Shown piece after piece: positions 25,564 through 35,384 of a DNA stretch of 64,000 nt; the stretch's first letter is position 1; each line of letters starts with the position of its first letter. The notes below the pieces were generated by a model. That model searched no databases, had not been told where the DNA came from, and saw nothing but the letters and a program-made list of their open reading frames with translations. Origin of the DNA: HB2-32-21 sp003448675 (lineage in GTDB: Bacteria; Pseudomonadota; Gammaproteobacteria; Pseudomonadales; Porticoccaceae); NCBI GenBank assembly GCA_041584755.1, contig JBFHDK010000004.1:1-64000 (forward strand), written 5' to 3'. A program made the translations under genes and the position numbers.

Positions 25564-28032
25564 TCAGCTCTCGGCGTCACCTGGACCAGGGGGCGGCGCG
25601 GGTTCGGTGGCCATAACTTTTTTAATTTCCGGTTCGCCACCTTCGTCCTTGCCAAATCCCCTGCGCAACTCGGCAAAATGTTGCAGGCGCGCCTGGACTT
25701 TGCCGTTAATGCTTTCTGGTGGAAATTCGCCGTTTTCATCCATATCACCGGCGCTGATACCGGTTAGCACTTCAATGGCCTGATCGACGTGCTCGACGGG
25801 GTAGATACTGAACTGTCCCTGTTCGATAGCCTCGGTCACTTCGGGGTTGAGCATCAGGTTGGTGACGTTTTTGGCGGGAATAATGACACCCTGCTGGCCG
25901 TTGAGGCCGCGGGCCTTGCAGATGTCGAAGAAACCTTCGATTTTTTCGTTGACGCCGCCAATCACCTGAGCCCGACCAAGCTGGTTCATGGAGCCGGTAA
26001 TGGCTAAACACTGCTTGATAGGCACGCCGCTAAGGGAAGAAACCAGCGCGCAGAGTTCTGCCATGGTGGCGCTGTCGCCATCGACGCCGCCGTAGCTTTG
26101 CTCAAAGGCTATGCTGGCGGTAAGGGACATGGGCGCGGTTTGACCATAGCGGGCACCGAGAAAAGCGGACAGGGTAAATACACCCTTGGTGTGAGTCGGC
26201 CCGCTCATATCGGATTCGCGGGCAATATCGATCAGGCGGCCGTCACCCAGACGGGTTGTGGCGGTGATCCGCGAAGGCTGACCAAAGGCGAAGTTACCCA
26301 TTTGCAGAACCGACAGGCCATTTACCTGGCCAACCACCTCACCCACGGTGTCAATCATGACGTGTTCGCGCAGAATGCCCTCCTGCACCCTGTCACGCAC
26401 ACGGTCCACACGCTCAACCTGGGTGCGGATGACTTTATTCACGTCCTCATCGGTGACCACATCTCGATCGGCCTGACCGGCCCAATAACTGGCCTCGCTG
26501 ATCACGTCGGAGATGCTGCCCATGTGGGTGGAAAGTTTTTCCGAGTCCTCGACCTGGCGCATACTCTGGCGGATCACGGCGGCGACAGCGGTTTTATCAA
26601 AGGGCAGCATGCTGTCCTTACGCACCATGGTCGCGATCATGCGCGCGTAGAGGAAATCATTTTCGGGGTTACGATCCAGGCGCGCTTCAAAATCCGCAGG
26701 CACCTTGAACAGCTCGGCAAAGTCCGGGTCCTGAGCGTAAAGCAGATAATAGAGCATGCGATCGCCCAACAGCACCACTTTCACATCCAGGGGTATGGGT
26801 TCCGGCTCCAGGGACATGGTGCTGGCCAGACCCAGGCTGCGCTCAAGGGGCTCGATGCGCAATTCCTTGGAATAAAGCGCCTGTTTTAGCCCTTCCCAGG
26901 CATAGGGCTGCATCAGCAATTTACGGATTTCCAGCACCAGATAGCCGCCATTAGCCTTATGCAGGGCGCCGGGCTTAATGAGGGTGAAATCGGTGGTGAG
27001 CATGCCCATATAGGCTTTGTTTTCCACCCGCCCCAGCAGATTGCCGTAGGTGGGGTGCTCTTCATACACCACGGGCATGCCCGTGGTTTCGCTACTATCG
27101 AGCATGACATTAACTTCGTAGCGGCTCAGGGAGTTAGCCACCTGCGGCATACCGGGCATGGCTTCGGCAGGACGGAAATCAGCGGCATTGGCAATTATGT
27201 CAGCCTGCACATCGCTCAGGTAGTTGAGCATTTGGGGCAGGTCGGCGTATTTATGGCTGAGGGCTTCAATGTACAGGCCCACCGCCTCCAGGGTCACTTC
27301 GTGATTTAGCTTGCGGAATTTTTCCCGCGCCTCCTTGCGCCAGGCCGGCACGTGTTTTTGCAGAATTTCCCGCAACTGTTCCCGTAGGGCCTGGTTCTGC
27401 TGTTCGAGTTTTTCCTGCTCGGCCTCGCTGAGGCTTTCAAAAATCTCCGGCGTTATCTCCTCGCCATTGACCAGGGGAATAAAGGAAAAGCCGTCCGCGC
27501 CCTGGTAAAGCTTGATGTCTTTTTCTTTAGCGGAATCATGCAGGGCCCGAAACGCGGCTTCCTGCTTACTCTGTAATTCAGCTTCGATTTGCTGCGCCCG
27601 AGCCTTGTATTCATCACTGTCAAAAGCCTGGGGGATCGCGGTTTTCAAGTCCTCAATCAGGTGCTGCATGTCCCGCTGCAAAATTACGCCCCGTCCAGGA
27701 GGCAGCTCCAGACGCAGGGGCTTGGAAGCATCCTTGAAATTGTTAAAGTAACACCAGTCATTAGGCACTGGGCCACGGCGGGCCAGGTCCTGGAGGTATT
27801 GATTAACCGCGGTGAACTTGCCGACCCCCGGTGGGCCAAGTACGTAGAGGTTATAGCCTTCACTTTTCATGCCCAGACCGAAGTGGATGGCATCAAGCGC
27901 GCGATTCTGTCCAATAATTTGGGTTAGAGGCTCCAGGTCATTAGTGGTTTCAAAGTCGAATTCCGCGGCATCGCAGCATTTAGGCAAATCCTCGGCACTC
28001 AGCGCACTGACACCCCTCGTTGTTTCGTTCAT
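25564..28032 (-). CDS. Lon-like ATP-dependent protease (LonB/YcbZ type)
   Basis: 822 residues. An N-terminal AAA region carries Walker A GPPGVGKF (residues 66-73), a coiled-coil helical insertion rich in E, Q and K lies around residues 200-260, and the C-terminal Lon protease domain has the Ser-Lys dyad: Ser654 in GDSA and Lys697 in GGVNEK, 43 residues apart as in Lon. It lacks the Lon substrate-binding N-domain and is soluble, so it belongs to the putative-protease subfamily rather than to housekeeping Lon. The extra tail is acidic and proline-rich. It is downstream of a lytic-transglycosylase-like gene on the same strand. Confidence 0.88.
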   Translation of the reverse strand: MNETTRGVSALSAEDLPKCCDAAEFDFETTNDLEPLTQIIGQNRALDAIHFGLGMKSEGYNLYVLGPPGVGKFTAVNQYLQDLARRGPVPNDWCYFNNFKDASKPLRLELPPGRGVILQRDMQHLIEDLKTAIPQAFDSDEYKARAQQIEAELQSKQEAAFRALHDSAKEKDIKLYQGADGFSFIPLVNGEEITPEIFESLSEAEQEKLEQQNQALREQLREILQKHVPAWRKEAREKFRKLNHEVTLEAVGLYIEALSHKYADLPQMLNYLSDVQADIIANAADFRPAEAMPGMPQVANSLSRYEVNVMLDSSETTGMPVVYEEHPTYGNLLGRVENKAYMGMLTTDFTLIKPGALHKANGGYLVLEIRKLLMQPYAWEGLKQALYSKELRIEPLERSLGLASTMSLEPEPIPLDVKVVLLGDRMLYYLLYAQDPDFAELFKVPADFEARLDRNPENDFLYARMIATMVRKDSMLPFDKTAVAAVIRQSMRQVEDSEKLSTHMGSISDVISEASYWAGQADRDVVTDEDVNKVIRTQVERVDRVRDRVQEGILREHVMIDTVGEVVGQVNGLSVLQMGNFAFGQPSRITATTRLGDGRLIDIARESDMSGPTHTKGVFTLSAFLGARYGQTAPMSLTASIAFEQSYGGVDGDSATMAELCALVSSLSGVPIKQCLAITGSMNQLGRAQVIGGVNEKIEGFFDICKARGLNGQQGVIIPAKNVTNLMLNPEVTEAIEQGQFSIYPVEHVDQAIEVLTGISAGDMDENGEFPPESINGKVQARLQHFAELRRGFGKDEGGEPEIKKVMATEPAPPPGPGDAES

Positions 28033-28092
28033 CAGCTAATCCTTGTTCGATGTAGGCTTCGGACCCGCGGGCACGAAAAATAAAGCATAAAA

Positions 28093-28698
28093 CTAGAAGA
28101 TAAACCGCATCAACCAGTTGCGCTCCAGTTGTTTCTTGCAACCCTTGTATTGGGCGGCATAGATTTTGGCGCGGGTATCCACCTTACCAGCCACTTTTAT
28201 CAACCAGGGTTTGTTTTTATAACTGCCCCTCGCGTAGCCACCCTGGCCTTCGTGATAGTTAAGGTACTGTGCACGGGCATTCCACTTGGACACACCATTG
28301 GCCCGGTAGCTTTTGTCCATATACCAGAACATGAAGTCAATGGCGTCATCGAAATCATCCCGATCCCTGAAACGCCCGCCGGTTTCCCGCTGATAGCTCG
28401 CCCAGGTGCCATTCAGCGCCTGGGAATAACCGTAGGCGGAACTGGCCCGACCCAGGGGAATAAAGCCCAGAAACCAGCGAAACGGCGGCTTGGCATCATC
28501 CCGAAACGCCGACTCCTGATGCATCATGGCCATGGGCACATGAATGGGCCCGCCCCAACGTTTGGCCGACGCCTGGGCGGCTCGATACCAGCTACGTTTT
28601 TCCTCGAAAATATCGCAGAGGTTGTCGGGGTTGGCGGGTTGCGAAGCACACCCCCCAAGAACCAGAAGTGTGATGACCAGCGACGCGATAGCTTTCAT
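28093..28698 (-). CDS. SLT-type lytic transglycosylase-like lipoprotein
   Basis: 201 residues. Lipobox LGGC gives a lipidated Cys17. The catalytic-glutamate segment is MMHQESAF, followed by the SAYGYSQALNGTW segment equivalent to the SLT motif that normally reads A-x-G-L-M-Q, and a late YLNYHEGQGGYARG. It probably cleaves peptidoglycan glycan strands with anhydro-muramyl formation at the cell envelope. A short basic tail ends the protein. Placement downstream of the lipA block may be chance. Confidence 0.75.
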   Translation of the reverse strand: MKAIASLVITLLVLGGCASQPANPDNLCDIFEEKRSWYRAAQASAKRWGGPIHVPMAMMHQESAFRDDAKPPFRWFLGFIPLGRASSAYGYSQALNGTWASYQRETGGRFRDRDDFDDAIDFMFWYMDKSYRANGVSKWNARAQYLNYHEGQGGYARGSYKNKPWLIKVAGKVDTRAKIYAAQYKGCKKQLERNWLMRFIF

Positions 28699-28721
28699 TT
28701 CCGGGTGCTTATTAACCCTTT

Positions 28722-29030
28722 TTACTTATCCTGGCCCTTCTGTTTAGCCTGAAACTTGGCCAGCTGCTCAGGCGTCGCCTCGGCTTGGTACTTGTCTTTC
28801 CACTCCCCGTAGGGCATGCCGTAAACCCGCTCGCGGGCGGCATCATAATCCACCGCCACACCACGCTCCTCGGCCGCAGCCACATACCATTTCGACAAGC
28901 AGTTGCGGCAGAAGTCCGCCAGATTCATCAGTTCGATATTTTGTACGTCCTTGTGGTCATCGAGATGCTGCAAAAAGCGGCGAAAAACCGCTGCTTCGAT
29001 TTCAATTTCCGTGGTTTTGTCTGTAGTCAT
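28722..29030 (-). CDS. DUF1244 domain protein
   Basis: 102 residues matching the small DUF1244 family by the segments AAVFRRFLQHLDDHKDVQN, NLADFCRNCLSKWY and YGMPYGEWK. The conserved cysteines in FCRNCL and the helical build are typical. The start shares its A with the lipA stop (TGATG), so it is translationally coupled to lipA. The molecular role is unknown. Confidence 0.85.
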   Translation of the reverse strand: MTTDKTTEIEIEAAVFRRFLQHLDDHKDVQNIELMNLADFCRNCLSKWYVAAAEERGVAVDYDAARERVYGMPYGEWKDKYQAEATPEQLAKFQAKQKGQDK

Positions 29031-30028
29031 CAGGTGATCTCCTCGCCCTTTGCCTGACGGTCCGCATGGTAGGAGGAGCGCACCAGCGGCCCGGAGGCGA
29101 CATGTTTAAAGCCGATCGAGTCGGCATATTCCCGGTACTCGGCAAATTCGTCGGGGTGGACGTAGCGCTCCACCGGCAGATGATTCCTGGAAGGCTGCAA
29201 ATACTGACCCACCGTCAGCATATCCACCCCATGCTCGCGCAGATCATCCAGGGTCGCCAACAGCTCATTCTTGTTTTCTCCCAAGCCCACCATCAGGCCT
29301 GACTTGGTGGGAATATCAGGCAGGCGCTCTTTATAGGCCTGCAACAGCCGCAACGACCACTGATAATTGGCGCCCGGTCGCGCCTGGCGGTAGAGTCGGG
29401 GCACGGTTTCCAGATTATGGTTGAAAACATCCGGCGGCGTGGCACAAAGAATTTCCAGAGCAGGCTCCATGCGCCCACGGAAATCCGGCACCAAAATTTC
29501 GATTTGTATATCGGGGCATGCGACGCGGGTGGCGCGAATACAATCGGCAAAATGACCCGCGCCGCCGTCGCGCAGATCATCCCGATCCACCGAAGTAATG
29601 ACCACATAGCGCAAACCCATGCCCGCGATGGCTTTGGCCAGATTAGCCGGCTCCTCGGTATCCAGAGCCAGCGGCTTGCCGTGGCCGACATCGCAAAAGG
29701 GGCAGCGTCGGGTACAGATATCGCCCATAATCATGAAAGTGGCCGTGCCACCGCCAAAACATTCACTGAGATTCGGGCAAGCAGCCTCTTCACAGACAGT
29801 GGCAAGCTTATGTTCGCGCAATATGGATTTAATGCGCTGAACTTCGCGCCCATGGTCGAGGCGTACCCGCAGCCAGGGTGGCTTGCGTAGATAGGTTTCG
29901 GTGGGCACAACCTTGACGGGAATGCGTTCCACTTTATCGGCGCTGCGCAGTTTTTCACCCTCGCGTAGCCGGCGCGTTCGCCGTATCGGGGTTTTTATGC
30001 CGTCATTTGCATCATCCACTTCTTTCAT
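29030..30028 (-). CDS. lipA: Lipoyl synthase
   Basis: 332 residues, a radical-SAM enzyme that inserts two sulfurs into the octanoyl group of carrier domains. The auxiliary cluster cysteines are in CEEAACPNLSEC (C-x4-C-x5-C) and the radical-SAM cluster is CTRRCPFC (C-x3-C-x2-C). The N-terminal about 60 residues are basic as usual. It is next to lipB, which supplies the octanoyl substrate, and is coupled to the DUF1244 gene downstream. Confidence 0.97.
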   Translation of the reverse strand: MKEVDDANDGIKTPIRRTRRLREGEKLRSADKVERIPVKVVPTETYLRKPPWLRVRLDHGREVQRIKSILREHKLATVCEEAACPNLSECFGGGTATFMIMGDICTRRCPFCDVGHGKPLALDTEEPANLAKAIAGMGLRYVVITSVDRDDLRDGGAGHFADCIRATRVACPDIQIEILVPDFRGRMEPALEILCATPPDVFNHNLETVPRLYRQARPGANYQWSLRLLQAYKERLPDIPTKSGLMVGLGENKNELLATLDDLREHGVDMLTVGQYLQPSRNHLPVERYVHPDEFAEYREYADSIGFKHVASGPLVRSSYHADRQAKGEEIT

Positions 30029-30046
30029 ACTCTCAACCGCTTGCCT

Positions 30047-30715
30047 TCATCGGGACACTTTGTCGGCGGTGTCCAGATAATACCAGCCATCATAACCGAG
30101 CTCGGCACTGAGTCTGTCGAGCAATACGGCGATCAGTTCACCTTTTGCCGGCATGCTCCCGGCGGGGAGCAAATCGGCCAGGCGCGTCATTTCCAGCCCC
30201 GGATAACCACAAGGATTGATGCGGCTGAAAGGTTCAAGATCCATATCGGCATTGAAGGCCAGACCATGGTAGCTATTGCCCTTGCGAATACGCAGCCCCA
30301 GAGATGCTATTTTAGCGCTATCCACGTAGACCCCCGGCGCTCGATCACGAGTCTGCCCTTCAAGCCCGTAATGGACCAAGAGCTGCTTGATACTGGTTTC
30401 GATAGCACACACCAGTTGCCGGACGTTAAGCGATACCCCTTTCAGGTTGACCAGCACGTAAATCACCACCTGACCCGGCCCATGGTAGGTGACCTGACCA
30501 CCGCGGTCAGTTTTTACCACGGGAATATTGCCAGGCATAAGCAGGTGTTCGTCCTTACTCGCCTGACCGAGGGTAAAAACCGGTGGGTGCTCCACCACCC
30601 AGAGTTGATCCGGGCCGTCTGCACCGCGCTGTTCGGTGTAGACCTTCATGGCCTCGAAGACCGGACCATAGTCGCACAACCCCAGGGATCGAACCCCTAT
30701 GTCACGGCTAGCCAT
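30047..30715 (-). CDS. lipB: Octanoyl-[ACP]:protein N-octanoyltransferase
   Basis: 222 residues. It moves octanoate from ACP to lipoyl domains. Conserved pieces are VVEHPPVFTLGQAS, RGGQVTYHGPGQ, SLGLRIRKGNSYHG with the catalytic lysine, and NPCGYPGLEMT with the acyl-accepting cysteine. Directly upstream of lipA (18 bp) and downstream of the DUF493 gene, the standard dacA-ybeD-lipB-lipA arrangement. Confidence 0.96.
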   Translation of the reverse strand: MASRDIGVRSLGLCDYGPVFEAMKVYTEQRGADGPDQLWVVEHPPVFTLGQASKDEHLLMPGNIPVVKTDRGGQVTYHGPGQVVIYVLVNLKGVSLNVRQLVCAIETSIKQLLVHYGLEGQTRDRAPGVYVDSAKIASLGLRIRKGNSYHGLAFNADMDLEPFSRINPCGYPGLEMTRLADLLPAGSMPAKGELIAVLLDRLSAELGYDGWYYLDTADKVSR

Positions 30716-30767
30716 GGCGCTTCCAGCATGGCGGAAAAGCGGGGGAAAACAGACATCGGCGCAGGCC

Positions 30768-31049
30768 TCACAGCACCATCTGCACCAGTGAGCTGGCTTT
30801 TAAATCGATGAAAATCGCCTGAAGTTGATCTTCCCCGGTGGCGGTAATGGTGACGGTCAGGGACTGGTAGGTACCTTTTCGGCTGTCGCGGGTAGTTACC
30901 TTCATGACGTCAAAACCCGGCGCATGGCGCTCCATCACAGTCAGCACGTGGGTGCGAAAAGCCTCGCATTTATTGCCCATAACTTTGACCGGATAGTCAC
31001 AGGGAAACTCAATTTTCGGCGCTTCCGGCTCGCCCTTGCTCTCACTCAT
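30768..31049 (-). CDS. ybeD: DUF493 family protein (YbeD-like)
   Basis: 93 residues; segments FPCDYPVKVMGNKCEAF and the ACT-like strand YQSLTVTITATGEDQLQAIF are typical of the YbeD family, a small ferredoxin-like fold often encoded between dacA and lipB. It may be regulatory, but no reaction is established. The start overlaps the dacA stop by 4 bp. Confidence 0.88.
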   Translation of the reverse strand: MSESKGEPEAPKIEFPCDYPVKVMGNKCEAFRTHVLTVMERHAPGFDVMKVTTRDSRKGTYQSLTVTITATGEDQLQAIFIDLKASSLVQMVL

Positions 31050-32236
31050 CCGCCAAACAGACCTTTAATTAACAATAGCAGGTGATCCCAGATACGGGCA
31101 AAAAAACCAGCTTCCGCGACAGGTTGGGCAACACGCAGGGGCATATCGAGTAGTTGCTCATCCCGATAGGCGATCGTCAGTTGCCCAACATCGTCGGTCG
31201 CCATCAGCGGCGCCCGAATAATCTCATCAATGTGCACCTCGGCTTTGAGCTGATCCCTGGCTCCACGCGGATAGGTAAGGAAGACATCACGGCCGACCAC
31301 AAGATCAAAATTATCCCGCTCGCCAAACCAGACGCGGTTTCCCGACTGAATCACGTCGCCAGCGCTGTAAAGCTTGTTGGTCTCGTAGTAACGAAAACCA
31401 TAGGACAATAACTTCTGGGATTCACGCGCCCGCGCTTCTTCACTTTCAGTACCCATGACTACGGAAATTAGCCGCATACCGTTGCGCTCGGCCGAGGTTA
31501 CCAGGCAATATCCCGCCTCTTCGGTGTGCCCGGTTTTAATGCCATCAACGGAATTATCCCGCCACAACAAGCGATTGCGATTGGGCTGTTTAATGCCGTT
31601 GTACTCGAAGTATTTTTCGGCGTAAAGCCGGTAGTGCTCCGGATAATCCCGAATCAGAGCTCGGGCCAGTAGCGACAGGTCGCGGGCAGTGGTCAGATGG
31701 CCCTCGGCGGGCCAGCCGGTGGCGTTAACGAAATAGCTGTTGGTCATACCCAGTAGCGTCGCTTGTTGATTCATCACGTCGGCAAACGCTGATTCACTAC
31801 CCGCCACATGCTCAGCCAGCGCTACCGTCGCGTCATTGCCGGACTGAATAATCACGCCCCGCAACAGATCACCAACCGAGACTTCCGTTCCCTCGCGGAC
31901 AAACATTTTCGAGCCACCCATCCGCCAGGCGGTGACGCTGATCGGCGCCTTGTCGGCCTTGGATATTTTTCCACTTTTGACTTCGCCAGCCACGACATAG
32001 CTGGTCATCATTTTGGTCAGGCTTGCCGGAGGCAAAGGCTCGTCGGCATTCTGTTCGACCAGTATTTTTCCGGTCTGGGCGTCAATCAGTATCCAGGATT
32101 TGGCGGCGATCTGCGGCGGCGCGGGGATCAGAATTTCCGCCCGCGCGCCGGCTACCCCCATCGTGACCATGACCAACACTATCAAAGGTCTCGCTACCGA
32201 CCCCATTACCTGTCTAACTCCGGGCATAACTTTCAA
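31046..32236 (-). CDS. dacA: D-alanyl-D-alanine carboxypeptidase (PBP5/6 type)
   Basis: 396 residues with a signal peptide ending near GARA. The three penicillin-binding motifs are Ser72-Leu-Thr-Lys75, Ser132-Gly-Asn134 and Lys234-Thr-Gly236. A C-terminal beta domain is followed by an amphipathic end (ARIWDHLLLLIKGLFGG) that anchors the enzyme on the periplasmic face of the inner membrane. It trims pentapeptides during cell-wall maturation. It is in the mrdA-rodA-mltB-rlpA-dacA run. Confidence 0.96.
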   Translation of the reverse strand: MKVMPGVRQVMGSVARPLIVLVMVTMGVAGARAEILIPAPPQIAAKSWILIDAQTGKILVEQNADEPLPPASLTKMMTSYVVAGEVKSGKISKADKAPISVTAWRMGGSKMFVREGTEVSVGDLLRGVIIQSGNDATVALAEHVAGSESAFADVMNQQATLLGMTNSYFVNATGWPAEGHLTTARDLSLLARALIRDYPEHYRLYAEKYFEYNGIKQPNRNRLLWRDNSVDGIKTGHTEEAGYCLVTSAERNGMRLISVVMGTESEEARARESQKLLSYGFRYYETNKLYSAGDVIQSGNRVWFGERDNFDLVVGRDVFLTYPRGARDQLKAEVHIDEIIRAPLMATDDVGQLTIAYRDEQLLDMPLRVAQPVAEAGFFARIWDHLLLLIKGLFGG

Positions 32237-32306
32237 TCCTGTTAATCATGGGCTACTGGTTGTATCTGCTGGGCTATTCCCTTGCTGGTGGCGCTCACGC
32301 CATCAC

Positions 32307-33254
32307 TCAGGATCCCCATACCTGCGCATCGTAGACCACAAAGGACTTGAATAGCCCCAGGGTTTCGAGGCGCCGGCGCACCTGCGCAAGCTGCAAGCGG
32401 TCAGCGATAGGGCCAACCATCACCTTGAACAGGGATGTTTGTTCTACGGGCGTTTGCGTTTTGCTGATATTCACGGGGTAGCTGGTAAGGCCGGCAATCT
32501 GATCCCTGTACCGAACGGCAGACTGATAACTTGTATAGGCGCCAATCTGTAGAAACGCAGGTTTCTCAGAGCTGGGATCCCTAGCAGCGATTTCCGCAAC
32601 CGGGTTAGCATTCGGCCGAGGGCCTCTTCCCTCACTGGCATCACTGAGCGCGGTCCGCTGTGGCACGGCCGCGGCTGTTGCGTCCACCAGGGCTGGGGCC
32701 TGAACGGTATTGGGTTGATAATCCTTCGGATCGATGGCCGTCACCTCTACCCGCGCGGTGCCGTGCTTCTCATAACCCAGTTTTTTGGCCGCCACATAGG
32801 ACAGGTCGATAATGCGGTTATCGTGAAACGGTCCCCGGTCATTGACCCGAACAACCACGCTGCGTTTGTTATCCAGGTTTGTCACGCGCACATAGCTGGG
32901 AATGGGCAGGGTTTTATGGGCCGCCGTCATCCCGTACATGCTGTAGGTTTCGCCGTTCGCGGTTTTGTTGCCATGGAATTTGCTGCCGTACCAGGATGCA
33001 ACACCCACCTCCTGATAACCTCTGGATGTTTCGAGCAGGTGATAGGTCTGGCCCAGTACCGTGTAGGGATTCTTGTTACCAGCGCGTCTGATTGCCTCCA
33101 CCCTTGGCACAGCGTCAGCGACACCAGACACATCGACATCATGGAGCGGTGGGCCATCAGCCGGGGGCATTGCTCCCCGAAAACCCGCCGTACAGCCAGC
33201 GAGCGCAATACTGATCAGCATCACGGAAATTAGAAGCGGTTTAAGGCGCCGCAT
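32307..33254 (-). CDS. rlpA: Septal-ring lytic transglycosylase RlpA family
   Basis: 315 residues. Lipobox LAGC (Cys21) shows an outer-membrane lipoprotein. A double-psi beta-barrel (GVASWYGSKFHGNKTANGE, then VRVNDRGPFHDNR) is followed by a linker and a C-terminal SPOR domain (about residues 235-315) that binds denuded glycan at division sites. In Pseudomonas RlpA cleaves naked glycan strands. Its start overlaps the mltB stop by 14 bp. Confidence 0.93.
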   Translation of the reverse strand: MRRLKPLLISVMLISIALAGCTAGFRGAMPPADGPPLHDVDVSGVADAVPRVEAIRRAGNKNPYTVLGQTYHLLETSRGYQEVGVASWYGSKFHGNKTANGETYSMYGMTAAHKTLPIPSYVRVTNLDNKRSVVVRVNDRGPFHDNRIIDLSYVAAKKLGYEKHGTARVEVTAIDPKDYQPNTVQAPALVDATAAAVPQRTALSDASEGRGPRPNANPVAEIAARDPSSEKPAFLQIGAYTSYQSAVRYRDQIAGLTSYPVNISKTQTPVEQTSLFKVMVGPIADRLQLAQVRRRLETLGLFKSFVVYDAQVWGS

Positions 33255-34242
33255 TTGCCATTTGCTCTAACAGTTTTTCGCTCAACTGGTTAACGGCCAT
33301 CGCATAGCGGAAACTGGTGTTATAGCGGGTGATGACATAGAAATTATGCAGGCCGAGCCAGAACTCCACACCCTTCCGCCCCTGCAGCTTCAGGGGAATA
33401 GCACGAGTATCGGCGCTGAGGCTTTCATCCACTGGAGTGAACCCCTGATCCGCCAACGCCGATAAATCCATATAAGGTTTAACCACTTTGTTGATATTCT
33501 CGGGTTGATATTCGCCTGCTATTCGCGCACGTACCGCAACCTCATCGCCTGTCCGCCAGCCATGTCGGTGAAAGTAATTGGCGACGCTGCCAATAGCATC
33601 GACCGGATCGGTCCAGATATCGGCAACACCATCTTCGTTGTAGTCCACCGCGTATGCCCGGTAGCTACTGGGCATAAACTGTCCAAACCCCATGGCCCCG
33701 GCATAGGAACCTTTAAGGTTAAGGGGGTTGAGACCTTGCTCCCGGCTGAGTAAAAGAAAATTTTCCAGCTCGCGGGTGAAAAATTTGCTGCGCCGGGGAT
33801 AATCAAAGGCCAGAGTGGTGAGGGCATCGATCACCCGGTAACTGCCGGTAATGCGTCCGTAATAGGTTTCCACCCCTATAATGGCAACAACTATTTGCGG
33901 GGGTACGCCAAATTCAGCCTCTGCCCGTTCCAGGGTAGCCCGCTGAGCCTGCCAGAATTCGATACCCTGACGCAGCCGTTTTTCGGTGACGAATATCTCG
34001 CGGTAATCCTTCCATTCCTTGACCTTTTCCGCCGGCCGATTCATGGCGTCAATGATTGACTGCTTATAGGTAGCCTCGCCAAGTAGTGCCTGTAAGTCGA
34101 CCGCCTCGAAGCCATGTTCGCGCACCATGTAGTCAGCGAAATCCCTGGCCTGGGCGTTCTCGGCGTAGTTACGGCTGGTCTCGGCCTGCCCTAAAAGCGG
34201 TAACAGCAGAAACATCAGCAATATAATGTGTCCCGTTTTCAC
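33241..34242 (-). CDS. mltB: Lytic murein transglycosylase B
   Basis: 333 residues. It has a type I signal peptide (cleavage near GQA) and no lipobox, so it is predicted to be periplasmic and soluble, like the SltB forms. The catalytic glutamate is in AIIGVETYYGRITG; GAMGFGQFMPSSYRAYAVD and DIWTDPVDAIGSVANY are family hallmarks. Encoded 2 bp after rodA, in the elongation-complex operon. Confidence 0.94.
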   Translation of the reverse strand: MKTGHIILLMFLLLPLLGQAETSRNYAENAQARDFADYMVREHGFEAVDLQALLGEATYKQSIIDAMNRPAEKVKEWKDYREIFVTEKRLRQGIEFWQAQRATLERAEAEFGVPPQIVVAIIGVETYYGRITGSYRVIDALTTLAFDYPRRSKFFTRELENFLLLSREQGLNPLNLKGSYAGAMGFGQFMPSSYRAYAVDYNEDGVADIWTDPVDAIGSVANYFHRHGWRTGDEVAVRARIAGEYQPENINKVVKPYMDLSALADQGFTPVDESLSADTRAIPLKLQGRKGVEFWLGLHNFYVITRYNTSFRYAMAVNQLSEKLLEQMANAAP

Positions 34243-34244
34243 GG

Positions 34245-35384
34245 CTAACTACCCATCCTTTTTTCTTCGGTACTGACAGACATCAGCATACCAAAGCCCA
34301 GCAACAAGGTCACAATGGCGGTACCCCCATAGCTCACCATGGGCAACGGCACCCCCACCACCGGCAACAAGCCGGCGACCATGCCCATGTTGACAAAAAT
34401 ATAGACAAAGAAAGTCAGTGTAATACTGCCCGCCAGCAGGCGCCCGAAGGTACTCTGAGCGGCGAGACTGATATAAACACCCCGGAAAATAACCGTCAGG
34501 TAAAGAGCCAGCAACAGCATAACCCCCCGAAAGCCCTGCTCCTCGGAAAGCACCGCGATAATAAAATCCGTGTGACTCTCCGGCAGAAAATCCAGTTGGG
34601 ACTGCGTCCCCGCGAACCAGCCCTTGCCGGAAAAGCCGCCAGCGCCGATCGCAGTCGTTGATTGTATGATATTCCAACCCGCACCCAGCTTGTCGGACTG
34701 GGGGTCAAGCAAGGTCATAATTCTCAACTTCTGGTAGTCACGCAGCAGATAGAACCAGAACAGCGGCGCCGCCAGCAGGGCGCCCAACACCGCACCAAAC
34801 AGGTAGCGTTTGCGCAGGCCGGCCAGAAACAGGACAAAACCGCCCGCGGCAAAAATAAGCAAAGCGGTGCCGAGATCCGGCTGCATCCCCACCAGCACAG
34901 CAGGTATGGCGATCATCGCCACGCTGATCACCACCGCCCCGAAGCGCGGCGGCAGTATACGCGCACCCAGATAGCTTGAAACCATTAAGGGCACGGCGAT
35001 TTTCATTAACTCCGAAGGCTGAAAGCGAAAGCCACCGAGCGATAGCCAGCGCTGCGCTCCCTTGGCCCCGACACCGAAAAAAATAACCGCAATCAGCAGG
35101 GCCAAGCCCGCACCGTAGAGAAGGAACGCCCAGCGCTCCAGGAACCGTGGCTGAATTTGGGCCACCACAAGCATGCCCACCAGGCCCACGCCCATGAATA
35201 CCAACTGACGTTTCAGATACATAATCTGTTGACCGCTGGCGCTATAGAGAACAAAAGCGCCAGTGGCCATAAGCAGGATGAGCAAGGCGAGCAAAAAATA
35301 ATCAATCCTCAGGCTATACCAGTGGCGCCTATGAACATGGATGCTCGAACCATGTTCGCGAAGCTGACGATCAAATTCCGCCAT
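34245..35384 (-). CDS. rodA: Rod-shape SEDS glycosyltransferase RodA
   Basis: 379 residues, about ten transmembrane helices. A SEDS peptidoglycan polymerase of the elongasome, partner of PBP2. The sequence shows FQPSELMKIAVPL, LGAGWNIIQSTTAIGAGG and PVVGVPLPMVSYGG, all hallmarks of the family. The cytosolic N-terminus is charged. It overlaps mrdA by 14 bp, indicating coupled synthesis of the polymerase and its cognate transpeptidase. Confidence 0.96.
   Translation of the reverse strand: MAEFDRQLREHGSSIHVHRRHWYSLRIDYFLLALLILLMATGAFVLYSASGQQIMYLKRQLVFMGVGLVGMLVVAQIQPRFLERWAFLLYGAGLALLIAVIFFGVGAKGAQRWLSLGGFRFQPSELMKIAVPLMVSSYLGARILPPRFGAVVISVAMIAIPAVLVGMQPDLGTALLIFAAGGFVLFLAGLRKRYLFGAVLGALLAAPLFWFYLLRDYQKLRIMTLLDPQSDKLGAGWNIIQSTTAIGAGGFSGKGWFAGTQSQLDFLPESHTDFIIAVLSEEQGFRGVMLLLALYLTVIFRGVYISLAAQSTFGRLLAGSITLTFFVYIFVNMGMVAGLLPVVGVPLPMVSYGGTAIVTLLLGFGMLMSVSTEEKRMGS

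Noticed and set aside
26098..26889. 263-codon open frame on the plus strand opposite the Lon-like gene
   Set aside because: Antisense to a well-supported protease domain; high H and G content and no ribosome site.
30041..30811. 256-codon open frame on the plus strand opposite lipB
   Set aside because: Antisense to lipB, which has its catalytic lysine and cysteine; no family resemblance.
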